Positions 45,301 through 52,509 of a stretch of 64,000 bases of DNA are shown in pieces. Position 1 is the first letter of the stretch. Every line of letters begins with the position of its first letter. Source of the DNA: JAUIAI01 sp041396585 (GTDB lineage: Bacteria; Pseudomonadota; Gammaproteobacteria; Burkholderiales; Burkholderiaceae_E); NCBI GenBank assembly GCA_041396585.1, contig JAWKYG010000001.1, positions 372,001 to 436,000 on the forward strand, given 5' to 3'. A program made the position numbers and the translations under genes. A model generated the notes under the pieces. The model had not been told where the DNA came from and made no database searches. It saw nothing but the letters and a program-made list of their open reading frames with translations.

Positions 45301-45891
45301 GATCCGGTGGCGCGCATCGATTGCCTGGCGCGTGCATTCGCGCTCGGTCCCGAGCATCTGATGACGCGGGCCAGCGCATGGCTGGAGTCCATGCGTGGCC
45401 CGCTGTGCGCGACAACCATGCTCGCCGGCCCCACCGGCGAGACCAACCGGCTGACGCTGCACCCGCGCGGGCTCGCGCTCTGCCTGGGCAGCGGCGACGA
45501 CGACCCGGACCGCCTGTTCGATCAGTGCGTGCGGGCATTGGCCTGCGGCAATGCAGCATTGCTCGCCGGCCCGTCGGCCGAGCGGGTGGCGGCACCGATC
45601 TTCGCCTGCCTGCAGGCGGCCGGCCTCGATTCGCTGTTGTTCGCACGGATCACCGACGGCCAACTCGAGGCGGTGCTCGATGGTGCCGTGGGGCCCGATG
45701 TCGTGCTGCTCCACGATGACCCGCAACGCTGGCCCGGGTTGCGCCGGCGCCTGGCCGCTCGAGCCGGGCAGCGGATTCCGATCCTCGACAATGCAGAGCC
45801 CCTGGTCAGCCTCTGTGTGGAGCGCGTCGTGAGCGTCGACACCACCGCCTCGGGCGGCAACGCCCAGCTGCTGGCGCTGGTCGAGAACTGA
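42394..45891 (+). CDS. putA: Bifunctional proline dehydrogenase / L-glutamate gamma-semialdehyde dehydrogenase PutA
   Basis: The main body of PutA, 1,165 residues from GTG 42394; with the upstream fragment it would be about 1,241. The proline dehydrogenase barrel (about residues 110-420 here) has GRGLRYSFDMLGEAARTRED, VRLVKGAYWDAEIR and FATHNAHTV. The aldehyde dehydrogenase domain has SPWNFPLAIFTGQIAAALA, the catalytic-Cys motif SAGQRCSALR and the Glu in LVAETGGLN. A C-terminal ALDH-like domain, usual in long PutA forms, follows. It converts proline to glutamate in two FAD/NAD steps with channelling. No ribbon-helix-helix DNA-binding domain is seen, so it is probably not an autorepressor. Confidence 0.93.
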   Translation: MSGRAYLRVPDPATVDALLRDKLTGQGWSRHLGHADSLLVNASTVGLLLSSHVLGDGAGPQGSPLRRWVRRAGESVVRGAVGVAMRRMAEQFVLGRTIEEACRRAGSGRGLRYSFDMLGEAARTREDADRYFAAYRDAIAFVGGRAQRDADVFDNPGISVKLSALHARYQASQRDRLDHELVPRLAELARMAAAAGIGLNVDAEEMNRLELSLSIIDAVLGDPALAGWAGFGVVVQAYAKPAPAVLDWCAQRARAAGRPMAVRLVKGAYWDAEIRHAQLLGLDRYPVYTRKVGTDVAYLAAARRLFSHRGWLYPQFATHNAHTVSAVLAMARPDDRFEFQRLHGMGEVLHRRIAQRHGRPCRVYAPVGAHRDLLAYLVRRMLENGANASFVHQVHDRTIPPAVLVRDPVDELLALSSLPNPLIALPPDLYRPVRANSSGQDLENPIGAHWFERAVAPWAAAQWQAEPLGPSVSADDGPLQEIVNPANPAQRVGQCRQMAAAAVGDVVAALAVGQRAWAARDPQARAAVLDAIAGNYESHAGELLALLVREAGKHRADALAELREAVDFCRYYAARLREPADHGQARGVWVCISPWNFPLAIFTGQIAAALATGNAVLAKPAEQTPLIAARALRLMLASGVPPDVLALLPGDGASVGAALVRDPGVAGVSFTGSLETAITIDRAMAEAGNPFAPLVAETGGLNAMIVDSTALPEAAVRDIVQSAFQSAGQRCSALRLLLVQRDIAKPLIEMLTGAMDLLRVGDPWLSWPDVGPVIEAGARDAIEAHIARHADAGRLTHRAPAPTSACGWSVAPALIRLDSIDALEREVFGPVLHWLPFDAGELDTVLETINSAGYGLTFGLQTRIDRRASAVSTRIAAGNIYVNRNQIGAVVGVQPFGGEGLSGTGPKAGGPNSFARLVRATETSQPPPAFGWSEAPRPRPSHALLDGAIAAPDIDRQLARMRASARAATDPVARIDCLARAFALGPEHLMTRASAWLESMRGPLCATTMLAGPTGETNRLTLHPRGLALCLGSGDDDPDRLFDQCVRALACGNAALLAGPSAERVAAPIFACLQAAGLDSLLFARITDGQLEAVLDGAVGPDVVLLHDDPQRWPGLRRRLAARAGQRIPILDNAEPLVSLCVERVVSVDTTASGGNAQLLALVEN

Positions 45892-46003
45892 GCGCCGGCA
45901 CCGCCCGCAGGGATCGCTCCCGGTGAGTCAGTTGTGCGTTCGGCGACAGGCCCGGCGTCATAGTGCACAATCACCGCGCGAACAAGAAGACGAGGAGGAA
46001 GGG

Positions 46004-46925
46004 GTGGAGTACTTTCTTCAACAGTTGATCAACGGGATCACGCTCGGATCGATCTATGGCCTGATCGCGATCGGCTACACGATGGTCTACGGGATCATCG
46101 GCATGATCAATTTCGCCCACGGCGATGTGTTCATGGTGGGCTCGTTCATCGCGCTGATCATGCTGGTGCTGCTCGGCGTCGGCCGCCTCGGGCGTATTCG
46201 TGCTGGCCCTGGCGCTGCTGCTGGTGCTGGTGGTGGCGATGTCCTTCACGGCGGTCTGGGGCTGGGTCGTCGAGCGAATCGCCTACCGGCCGCTGCGCGG
46301 CTCGTTTCGCCTGGCGCCGCTGATCACTGCGATCGGCATGTCGATCGTGCTGCAGAACCTGGTGCAGATCACTCAGGGCGCGCGGGTCAAGCCGCTCGAG
46401 CCGCTGATCTCCGGTGGCTACAGGATCATGGGCGAGGGCAGCAATCTGGTGCAGATCTCGCAGATGCAGATCATCATCATCGTCACCACCGTGGTGCTGA
46501 TGGCCGCCTTCACGATGATGATCAACCGCACCTCGCTGGGGCGCGCTCAGCGGGCCTGTGAGCAGGACCGCAAGATGGCGGCGCTGCTCGGCGTGAACGT
46601 GGATCGCACCATTTCGCTGACCTTCGTCACCGGTGCCGCGCTGGCCGCGGTGGCCGGCATGATGTTCGTGCTGTACTACGGCGTGATCGATTTCTTCATC
46701 GGTTTTCTCGCCGGTGTCAAGGCGTTCACCGCCGCGGTTCTCGGCGGCATCGGATCTCTGCCGGGTGCGATGCTGGGCGGTCTGCTGATCGGCCTGATCG
46801 AAACCTTCTGGTCGGGCTATTTCTCGGTCGAGTACAAGGATGTCGCGGCATTCTCGATCCTCGCCGTCGTGCTGATCTTCATGCCCTCGGGCCTGCTCGG
46901 CAAACCCGAAATCGAGAAGGTCTGA
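46004..46925 (+). pseudogene. livH: LivH-type branched-chain amino acid ABC permease, interrupted by one frameshift
   Basis: An inner-membrane permease of the Liv/Urt family. The first part from the GTG at 46004 (GAGGAGGAAGGGG upstream) reads FLQQLINGITLGSIYGLIAI and GMINFAHGDVFMVGSFIALI. Near 46175-46182 the frame changes: SAASGVFVLALALLLVLVVA and the rest of the protein (MSIVLQNLVQITQGARVKPL ... FMPSGLLGKPEIEKV) continue one base over. One extra base, or two missing, restores about 307 residues, a normal length. The following livM, livG and livF are intact, so a complete loss of LivH would be odd. A sequence error or a very recent mutation is likely. Confidence 0.85.
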
Positions 46926-46926
46926 C

Positions 46927-48243
46927 ATGGCAAGCCAACCCGCAACGGCGGCGCCCTCGCGCACGGCCTCGGTGCTCAAGGATGCCGGCATTGCCGCACT
47001 GATCGCGCTGGGCATGGCCATCTTCGTGCTTGGTCTGAAGACCGAGACCAGCGCCGATGGTCTGAGCATCACGCAGCGATGGGGCGCGGTCGCCATCGCC
47101 GTGGCGATCGTGTTCGTCGGCCGGGCGCTGCTCAACCTGTTGTTCTGGCAGCGTGGCGATGGCGGTCCGCCCCTGCCCAAGGTGCACATGCCGCGAGCGC
47201 TCGGGCTGGCCTTCGGTGTGCTGATGATCGCGCTGGCGATAGCGCTGCCGGTCCTGCTGCCCGTGATCGCGCCGGCCAAGAACCGCTATCTGATCGATCT
47301 CGGCATCCTGGTGCTCACCTACGTCATGCTCGGCTGGGGGTTGAATATCGTGGTCGGGCTGGCCGGTCTGCTCGATCTGGGCTACGTCGCTTTCTATGCG
47401 GTCGGTGCCTATTCCTATGCCTTGCTGGCCCAGTATTTCGGCTGGTCGTTCTGGTTATGCCTGCCCCTGGCGGGCATCCTCGCGGCCACCTGGGGCCTGA
47501 TGCTCGGATTTCCCGTGCTGCGATTGCGCGGCGATTACCTGGCCATCGTGACCCTGGCATTCGGGGAGATCATCCGCGTCGTGCTGCTGAACTGGTATGA
47601 ATTCACGGGTGGCCCGGATGGCATCTCGCGCATTCCGCGTCCGAGCTTTTTCGGTCTGCCCTTCGATCGCAGCGCCGACGGCTTCGCCGCCACCTTCGGG
47701 CTCCAGTACTCTGCGATGCACCGGATCGTGTTTCTCTACTATCTGATCCTCGCGCTTGCCCTGATCACCCATTTCGTGACCGTGCGCCTGCGCAGGCTGC
47801 CGGTCGGGCGCGCATGGGAGGCGCTGCGCGAAGACGAGATCGCCTGCCGCTCGCTGGGGATCAACACCACCAACACGAAACTGACCGCCTTTGCGATCGG
47901 CGCGATGTTCGGCGGCTTCGCGGGCTCGTTCTTCGCCACCCGTCAGGGCTTCATCTCACCCGAGAGCTTCACGTTCATTGAGTCGGCGGTGATTCTCGCG
48001 ATCGTGGTGCTGGGCGGGCTCGGCAGTCAGATCGGCGTGGTGATCGCCTCACTGGTCATGATCGGCGGTTTCGAGTTGTTCCGCCAGCTCGAGGAATACC
48101 GGATGCTGGTGTTCGGCCTGGCGATGGTGCTGATCATGGTCTGGAAGCCGCGCGGCCTGATGTCATCCCGGATGCCGACGGTGTTTCTGGCCAAACGCAA
48201 GGCGGTGTCGGCATCGATGGTGGCGCAAGGGGAGGGGCATTGA
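46927..48243 (+). CDS. livM: LivM-type branched-chain amino acid ABC permease
   Basis: A 438-residue permease with about ten hydrophobic segments. The family core is seen in LAGLLDLGYVAFYAVGAYSY, LRLRGDYLAIVTLAFGEIIR and GRAWEALREDEIACRSLGIN. It has an N-terminal extension of about 100 residues with two extra membrane segments before the core, as in E. coli LivM. It forms the membrane channel with LivH. It starts one base after livH ends, and its stop overlaps the livG start (TGATG). Confidence 0.92.
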   Translation: MASQPATAAPSRTASVLKDAGIAALIALGMAIFVLGLKTETSADGLSITQRWGAVAIAVAIVFVGRALLNLLFWQRGDGGPPLPKVHMPRALGLAFGVLMIALAIALPVLLPVIAPAKNRYLIDLGILVLTYVMLGWGLNIVVGLAGLLDLGYVAFYAVGAYSYALLAQYFGWSFWLCLPLAGILAATWGLMLGFPVLRLRGDYLAIVTLAFGEIIRVVLLNWYEFTGGPDGISRIPRPSFFGLPFDRSADGFAATFGLQYSAMHRIVFLYYLILALALITHFVTVRLRRLPVGRAWEALREDEIACRSLGINTTNTKLTAFAIGAMFGGFAGSFFATRQGFISPESFTFIESAVILAIVVLGGLGSQIGVVIASLVMIGGFELFRQLEEYRMLVFGLAMVLIMVWKPRGLMSSRMPTVFLAKRKAVSASMVAQGEGH

Positions 48244-49097
48244 TGAGCAATCATGAGCATCCCCTGTTGCAGGTCGAGCACATGACCATGCGTTTTGGCG
48301 GTCTGGTCGCGATCAACGATCTGAGCTTCCAGGCCAGACGCGGCGAGATCACCGCGTTGATCGGGCCCAACGGCGCCGGCAAGACCACGGTCTTCAACTG
48401 CATCACCGGCTTCTACAAGCCCACCGAGGGCCGGATCACCCTGACCGAACACGATGGCAGCCGCCATCTGCTCGAGCGCCTGCCCGATTTCATGATTGCG
48501 CGCCGCGCCCGTGTGGCCCGCACATTTCAGAACATCCGCTTGTTCGGCGGCATGACCCTGCTCGAGAACCTGATGGTGGCCCAGCACAATCCGCTGATGC
48601 TGGCCTCGAAGTTCACGATCGCCGGCCTGCTCGGTCTGTCGTCTTTTCGCCGGGCGGAGCGTCAGGCGATCGAACTCGCCCGTCACTGGCTCGAGCGTAT
48701 CGGCCTGGTCGATCGTGCCGATGATCCGGCCGCGGATCTCCCGTATGGCGATCAGCGGCGTCTGGAAATCGCGCGCGCGATGTGCACGCGCCCGGAACTG
48801 TTGTGCCTGGATGAGCCGGCCGCCGGTCTGAACCCGAGGGAGTCCGCCGAGCTCAATGCGCTGTTGATCTCGATCTGTCGCCAGGACGATACCTCGATCC
48901 TGCTGATCGAACACGACATGAGCGTGGTCATGGAGATTTCCGATCACGTCGTGGTGCTCGACTACGGCGTGAAGATTGCCGATGGCACGCCGGCCGAGGT
49001 GAAGGCGGATCCAAAGGTGATCGCTGCCTATCTCGGTGTCGAGGACGAGGCCGAGGCACTGTCGGAGCTGACCTCTGCCGCCGGGGAGGGCGTATGA
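48243..49097 (+). CDS. livG: LivG-type ABC transporter ATP-binding protein
   Basis: A 284-residue ABC ATPase. Walker A is GPNGAGKTTVFN, the signature region is DLPYGDQRRLEIARAM, Walker B is LLCLDEPAAGLN and the switch His is in LLIEHDMSVVM. The LivG-specific insert ARVARTFQNIRLFGGMTLLE is present. It pairs with LivF to energise the LivHM permease. The start at 48243 overlaps the livM stop, and its own stop overlaps livF, indicating tight coupling. Confidence 0.94.
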   Translation: MSNHEHPLLQVEHMTMRFGGLVAINDLSFQARRGEITALIGPNGAGKTTVFNCITGFYKPTEGRITLTEHDGSRHLLERLPDFMIARRARVARTFQNIRLFGGMTLLENLMVAQHNPLMLASKFTIAGLLGLSSFRRAERQAIELARHWLERIGLVDRADDPAADLPYGDQRRLEIARAMCTRPELLCLDEPAAGLNPRESAELNALLISICRQDDTSILLIEHDMSVVMEISDHVVVLDYGVKIADGTPAEVKADPKVIAAYLGVEDEAEALSELTSAAGEGV

Positions 49098-49825
49098 GCG
49101 GCAATGACACGCTGTTGAGTGTGCGAGGGGTGCACACCTACTATGGTCGTATCGAGGCGCTGCGCGGTGTCGATCTCGATGTTCGTCGCGGCGAGATCGT
49201 CACCTTGATCGGTGCCAACGGTGCCGGCAAGTCCACCCTCATGATGACGATCTGCGGCGATCCGCGTGCGCGCGAGGGGCGCGTGCTGTTCGACGGCCAG
49301 GACATCACCCAGATGCCCACGCATGACATCATGCACCTGGGCATTGCGCAGTCGCCGGAAGGGCGGCGGATTTTTGGTCGCATGACGGTTTTCGAGAATC
49401 TCCAGATGGGCGCGGCGATCACCGACATGCGTCACTTCGACGAGGATCTTGGCAAGGTCTATGAGCTGTTTCCACGGCTCAAGGATCGCCAGGCACAGCG
49501 CGGGGGCACGCTCTCGGGCGGTGAGCAGCAGATGCTGGCGATCGCCCGCGCGCTGATGAGCCGGCCGCGCTTGCTGCTGCTCGATGAGCCGTCCCTGGGC
49601 CTGGCGCCGCTGATCGTGCGTCAGATCTTCGATGCGGTGCGTGAATTGAATCGCAACGAGGGGCTGACGGTTTTCCTGGTCGAGCAAAATGCCTTTCATG
49701 CGCTGCGCCTTGCGCATCGCGGCTATGTGATGGTCAATGGTCAGATCACCCTGACCGGCACCGGCCGCGAACTGCTCGACAGCGACGAGGTGCGGGCCGC
49801 TTATCTCGAAGGCGGTGCTCACTGA
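49094..49825 (+). CDS. livF: LivF-type ABC transporter ATP-binding protein
   Basis: A 243-residue ABC ATPase. Walker A is GANGAGKSTLMMTI, the signature is LSGGEQQMLAIARALMSRP, Walker B is LLLLDEPSLGLAP, and AQSPEGRRIFGRMTVFENLQ is typical of LivF. It overlaps livG by four bases. It completes the livHMGF permease-ATPase set; the binding protein LivK is encoded separately at 56506-57618. Confidence 0.94.
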   Translation: MSGNDTLLSVRGVHTYYGRIEALRGVDLDVRRGEIVTLIGANGAGKSTLMMTICGDPRAREGRVLFDGQDITQMPTHDIMHLGIAQSPEGRRIFGRMTVFENLQMGAAITDMRHFDEDLGKVYELFPRLKDRQAQRGGTLSGGEQQMLAIARALMSRPRLLLLDEPSLGLAPLIVRQIFDAVRELNRNEGLTVFLVEQNAFHALRLAHRGYVMVNGQITLTGTGRELLDSDEVRAAYLEGGAH

Positions 49826-49841
49826 TGACGGAGTCGAGGCG

Positions 49842-50195
49842 ATGACAGTGTTCTGGCCAGATGGCGGTTGGACCTTCTTCTTTCTGACGATCGTGCTCGG
49901 CGGCGGGGCGGCCTACATGAGTGGCCGGGCCGTGGCGAGCACCTGGCGCCCGATCGGCCAACTGCTGTTCTACTGTCTGCTGCTGTCGGCTTTCGTGCGC
50001 TTTCTCCACTTCGCGCTGTTCGATGCGAAGCTGCTGGCCTTCACGCCCTGGCTCGCTGATTTCGCGGTGCTGCTGATCGGCGGGTTCCTTGGCTACCGGC
50101 TCACGCGGGTGCGTCAGATGGTCACCCAGTATCGCTGGCTCTATCGTCGCGCCGGCCCGTTCTCATGGCGCGCGCGCGAGCAGCATCTCGAGTAA
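49842..50195 (+). CDS. Small membrane protein of liv operons (DUF6867-like)
   Basis: A 117-residue protein with three hydrophobic segments (around residues 10-27, 35-60 and 62-80). It starts MTVFWPDGGWTFFFLTIVLG and contains AVASTWRPIGQLLFYCLLLS and QYRWLYRRAGPFSWRAREQ. I believe it belongs to the small DUF6867-type family that recurs directly after livF, but this is from memory of the pattern. It starts 17 bases after livF and is probably part of the transporter transcript. An accessory role with the permease is possible; none is established. Confidence 0.7.
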   Translation: MTVFWPDGGWTFFFLTIVLGGGAAYMSGRAVASTWRPIGQLLFYCLLLSAFVRFLHFALFDAKLLAFTPWLADFAVLLIGGFLGYRLTRVRQMVTQYRWLYRRAGPFSWRAREQHLE

Positions 50196-50327
50196 CGACG
50201 GAGCCCCGCGGTCCCTGGCATGGGCGCGCGCGGTACCCCGGAGTGCGCGCGGCAGTTGGGCATCGCCCGCAAGCCTGATCGCTGCTCCTGGTCGTGGTGC
50301 TGACCGTCGTCGTTGCGCATGCGGAAA

Positions 50328-50741
50328 TCACCGCCGGTGTTCCGTTTGCGCCGGCATCGCGTCCGTGCTCAAGCGCAGATAAGCGATCACGTCGAGGCTC
50401 TGCTGGTGTGGCGTGGGCGGTTGATGGCGCACGCCGGCCAGGCGGTCGTCCCACCGGCAGGTCAGGAAGGCCGTCAACAACGCCGGCGTCCAGCGCAGGC
50501 CCTGTTCGCCCAGTGCGACGATCGCGGCGCTGTAGCGTGCGAAGCCAGGGTCGCCGGCCAGCCGTCTGCCGACTACCCGTTGCAGATGCGGGCCGCCCTT
50601 GCCTGGCGTGAATTCCAGCGCATGGCACAGCGCACATTGCGCGTAGGCCCGTTTGCCGGCCTGCGGATCGCCTTGCACCTGTGCGTGCGCGGGTGCCCGG
50701 ATCAGCAACCCCAGGGTGACTATGATGATCGCGGTCCTCAT
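50328..50741 (-). CDS. Class I c-type cytochrome with unclear sixth ligand
   Basis: A 137-residue exported cytochrome. A signal peptide (AIIIVTLGLLIRAPAHA|Q) leads to the haem motif CALCH in KRAYAQCALCHALEFTPGKG, with GGPHLQRVVGRRLAGDPGFA and a C-terminal SLDVIAYLRL helix, a normal class I layout. The Met expected about 20 residues before that helix is missing; the region reads CRWDDRLAGVRHQPPTPHQQ and looks unlike the family. It may be a natural variant or another small frame disturbance. I chose the Met at 50741 for a proper signal peptide. It is convergent with the liv operon and stands alone. Confidence 0.75.
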   Translation of the reverse strand: MRTAIIIVTLGLLIRAPAHAQVQGDPQAGKRAYAQCALCHALEFTPGKGGPHLQRVVGRRLAGDPGFARYSAAIVALGEQGLRWTPALLTAFLTCRWDDRLAGVRHQPPTPHQQSLDVIAYLRLSTDAMPAQTEHRR

Positions 50742-50964
50742 GTCGATACCCTCACGGAACCAAACCGTCAATTCCTCATGTGAGGGCGGTGTGCGTGTTT
50801 GGCAAGCTCATGTCGTGGCGCTCTTGGTCTCGGTCGTGGGTTCGGCGAATGCCCGTGCTGATATCGCGTGATCATCAGTGCTGATGTTGTCGTGTCTCGC
50901 CTGGGTCTCGACAATGTTTGCAGGTGCCCGTTCCTGGTGTCGCCTCAATCGTCTGGAGACAACG

Positions 50965-51447
50965 ATGAACACTCGAATTGCATTCGCCACGGTGGCCACA
51001 GTCGCCCTTGTCGCCGGTGCTCATTCCGTCAAGGCCGAAGAGCAGAAGCTCAGCGGGACATCGTGTTGGACCGGGCGCAGCAATGTTCTCGCCACCTCGC
51101 CCAAAGACCTGGGTATGGGCCTGGAGTTCACCGGAACCTACACCGCCGACGACGGCAAGGGGGAGGACAGCTCTTATCGCTGTGTCGGGCTGGGCGGTTA
51201 CGCCGCGGGCATGCGTCAGGCGTTCAGCTGGTGGTGCATGGCTCACTATGCCGATGGGAGCACGGTCTTGTTCCATGGCAGCGATACTGCCGACGGCGGC
51301 ACGAAGGACACCATCGTCTCTGGCACCGGGCGCTATGAGGGCGTGACCGGCAGCTGGCGCGGAGGCACGCTCAAGCCGATGGGCAAGCTGCCGTCAGGTC
51401 AATTTGCGGGGTGCCGCCGATTGAGCGGTGCCATCACGATGAAGTGA
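50965..51447 (+). CDS. Exported protein of unknown function
   Basis: A 160-residue protein with a clear signal peptide (IAFATVATVALVAGAHSVKA|E). The mature part has four cysteines (GTSCWTG, SYRCVG, SWWCMAH, AGCRR), which could form two disulfides. Gly/Thr-rich strands such as DTIVSGTGRYEGVTGSWRGG suggest a beta-barrel or lipocalin/allene-oxide-cyclase-like fold. I cannot name the family. A GGAGA box precedes the ATG. It stands alone between the cytochrome, which is divergent, and the thioesterase, which is convergent. Confidence 0.65.
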   Translation: MNTRIAFATVATVALVAGAHSVKAEEQKLSGTSCWTGRSNVLATSPKDLGMGLEFTGTYTADDGKGEDSSYRCVGLGGYAAGMRQAFSWWCMAHYADGSTVLFHGSDTADGGTKDTIVSGTGRYEGVTGSWRGGTLKPMGKLPSGQFAGCRRLSGAITMK

Positions 51448-51480
51448 TCCGTTGCGGGCATCGGCCCGCGGGCGGGCGAC

Positions 51481-51885
51481 TCAGCGTGCGCGTGTGCCCG
51501 GGCTGAAGATCGCGTAGTTGCCGTTGGCCGAGGCGAGCAGCCGGTCATCGATCATGATCCGCGCGTCGAGGTTGGCCACGGTCTTGCCGCGATTGATGAG
51601 CTCGGTGACGCAGACCAGGCGGCCGCTGGCGATTGGCTTGAAATAGTTGATCTTGATCTCGATGGTCGCGCAGATCTGGTTCGGGTCGAGTGTCGGGTAG
51701 AGCGCCGCTCCCATGCCGGTATCGGCCAGGGCATAGATCACCGCCCCGTGCACCACGCCGTGCGGGTTCAGGTGTTCGGGGGCGATCAGCAGGCTCAGCC
51801 TGCTGTGGCCGGCGCGCTGTTCATCGACATGGAGCGAAATCAGCTCGGCGAACGGATGCGCGCTCATTCTCAGGTCTCCGGGCAT
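51481..51885 (-). CDS. PaaI-type hotdog-fold thioesterase
   Basis: A 134-residue thioesterase. The PaaI/YdiI signature is ILNPHGVVHGAVIYAL-like (HLNPHGVVHGAVIYALADTG), followed by EIKINYFKPIASGRLVCVTE, with the Asp/His context of the hotdog dimer site. It hydrolyses acyl- or aryl-CoA thioesters. The start at 51885 is supported by GGGAGGG six bases upstream. It lies downstream of the cupin and ThDP-enzyme genes on the same strand, with the 41-bp repeats in between. Confidence 0.87.
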   Translation of the reverse strand: MPGDLRMSAHPFAELISLHVDEQRAGHSRLSLLIAPEHLNPHGVVHGAVIYALADTGMGAALYPTLDPNQICATIEIKINYFKPIASGRLVCVTELINRGKTVANLDARIMIDDRLLASANGNYAIFSPGTRAR

Positions 51886-51928
51886 GGCGCCCTCCCGCAA
51901 TCGTCTCAAGCCTCGGTCGCCGGCATGG

Positions 51929-52051
51929 TGTTCTCGCGTAGAGCTCCCAACCGTCGCTCACCGGCGCGGTGTTCTCGCCTGGTGGTCTTAGCCGTCTGTC
52001 ACCGGCGTGGTGTTCTCGCCTGGTGGTCTTAGCCGTCTGTCACCGGCGTGG
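51929..52051. repeat. Three tandem 41-bp repeats at the 3' end of the cupin gene
   Basis: The copies are 51929-51969 (diverged), 51970-52010 and 52011-52051; the last two are identical. Copy three contains the final codons and stop of the cupin gene, and copy two carries the same sequence beyond the stop. The repeats therefore arose by duplicating the gene's 3' end outward into the intergenic region. The unit is not a multiple of three and has no effect on the reading frame. Confidence 0.92.
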
Positions 52052-52397
52052 TCACCACGATGAAGGTGAGATCGCCCAGTCCGGAGTTCTGAATCGCGTG
52101 TGGTACGCCGGGTGGCAGGAAGATCACATCATGCTTGCGCACCACACGCCGCTGCTCGCCGATCTCCATCAGGCCCTCGCCATCGAGCACGTGATAGACC
52201 TGCTCCTGGGTCTTATGCGCATGGCGCTTCACGTAGGCCATGGGTCGATAGGTGGAGATCCGGTAGTCGATCTGGCGCGAGCCGACCGTGTCGGGCGCCA
52301 CCAGGGCCTTGGACAGGGCACCGCCGTGATGATCCGGGAACTCCTGCCAGGGTTCTTCGGCGATGTTGCGTATGCTGGGTTCTTGACGATCGGTCAT
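52029..52397 (-). CDS. Cupin-domain protein
   Basis: A 122-residue single cupin. Motif 1 is seen as VKRHAHKTQEQVYHVLDGEG (His-x-His, Glu) and motif 2 as LPPGVPHAIQNSG, so a metal site with 2-3 His and a Glu is likely. Small cupins of this kind act as dioxygenases, isomerases or ligand-binding regulators. I chose the Met at 52397. A hexanucleotide repeat lies just upstream at 52412-52441, and the stop lies in a 41-bp repeat unit. The ThDP enzyme and FAD oxidoreductase genes precede it on the same strand, so it may be the last step or sensor of that operon. Confidence 0.85.
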   Translation of the reverse strand: MTDRQEPSIRNIAEEPWQEFPDHHGGALSKALVAPDTVGSRQIDYRISTYRPMAYVKRHAHKTQEQVYHVLDGEGLMEIGEQRRVVRKHDVIFLPPGVPHAIQNSGLGDLTFIVVTTPVTDG

Positions 52398-52411
52398 CGT
52401 GGAATTCTCTT

Positions 52412-52441
52412 GCGTGTGCGTGTGCGTGTGCGTGTGCGTGT
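52412..52441. repeat. Hexanucleotide microsatellite (GCGTGT)x5
   Basis: Five perfect copies of GCGTGT lie between the ThDP-enzyme stop and the cupin start codon, beginning 15 bases upstream of the latter. Copy number in such tracts can change by slippage, which would alter leader or promoter spacing of the cupin gene. Confidence 0.95.
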
Positions 52442-52509
52442 TCGCGATGGGCGCGCCAATTCGGCGGGCTGGGCGCGGCCCGGACGGGCCGCTCGCTTCG
52501 CCCGGTGGC

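Noticed and set aside
42886..45726. 946-codon antisense frame over putA
   Set aside because: It is long only because GC-rich codon use removes stops; no protein family features are seen.
51929..52051. Possible CRISPR array
   Set aside because: The 41-bp units are directly adjacent with no spacers and contain coding sequence of the cupin; no cas genes are present.
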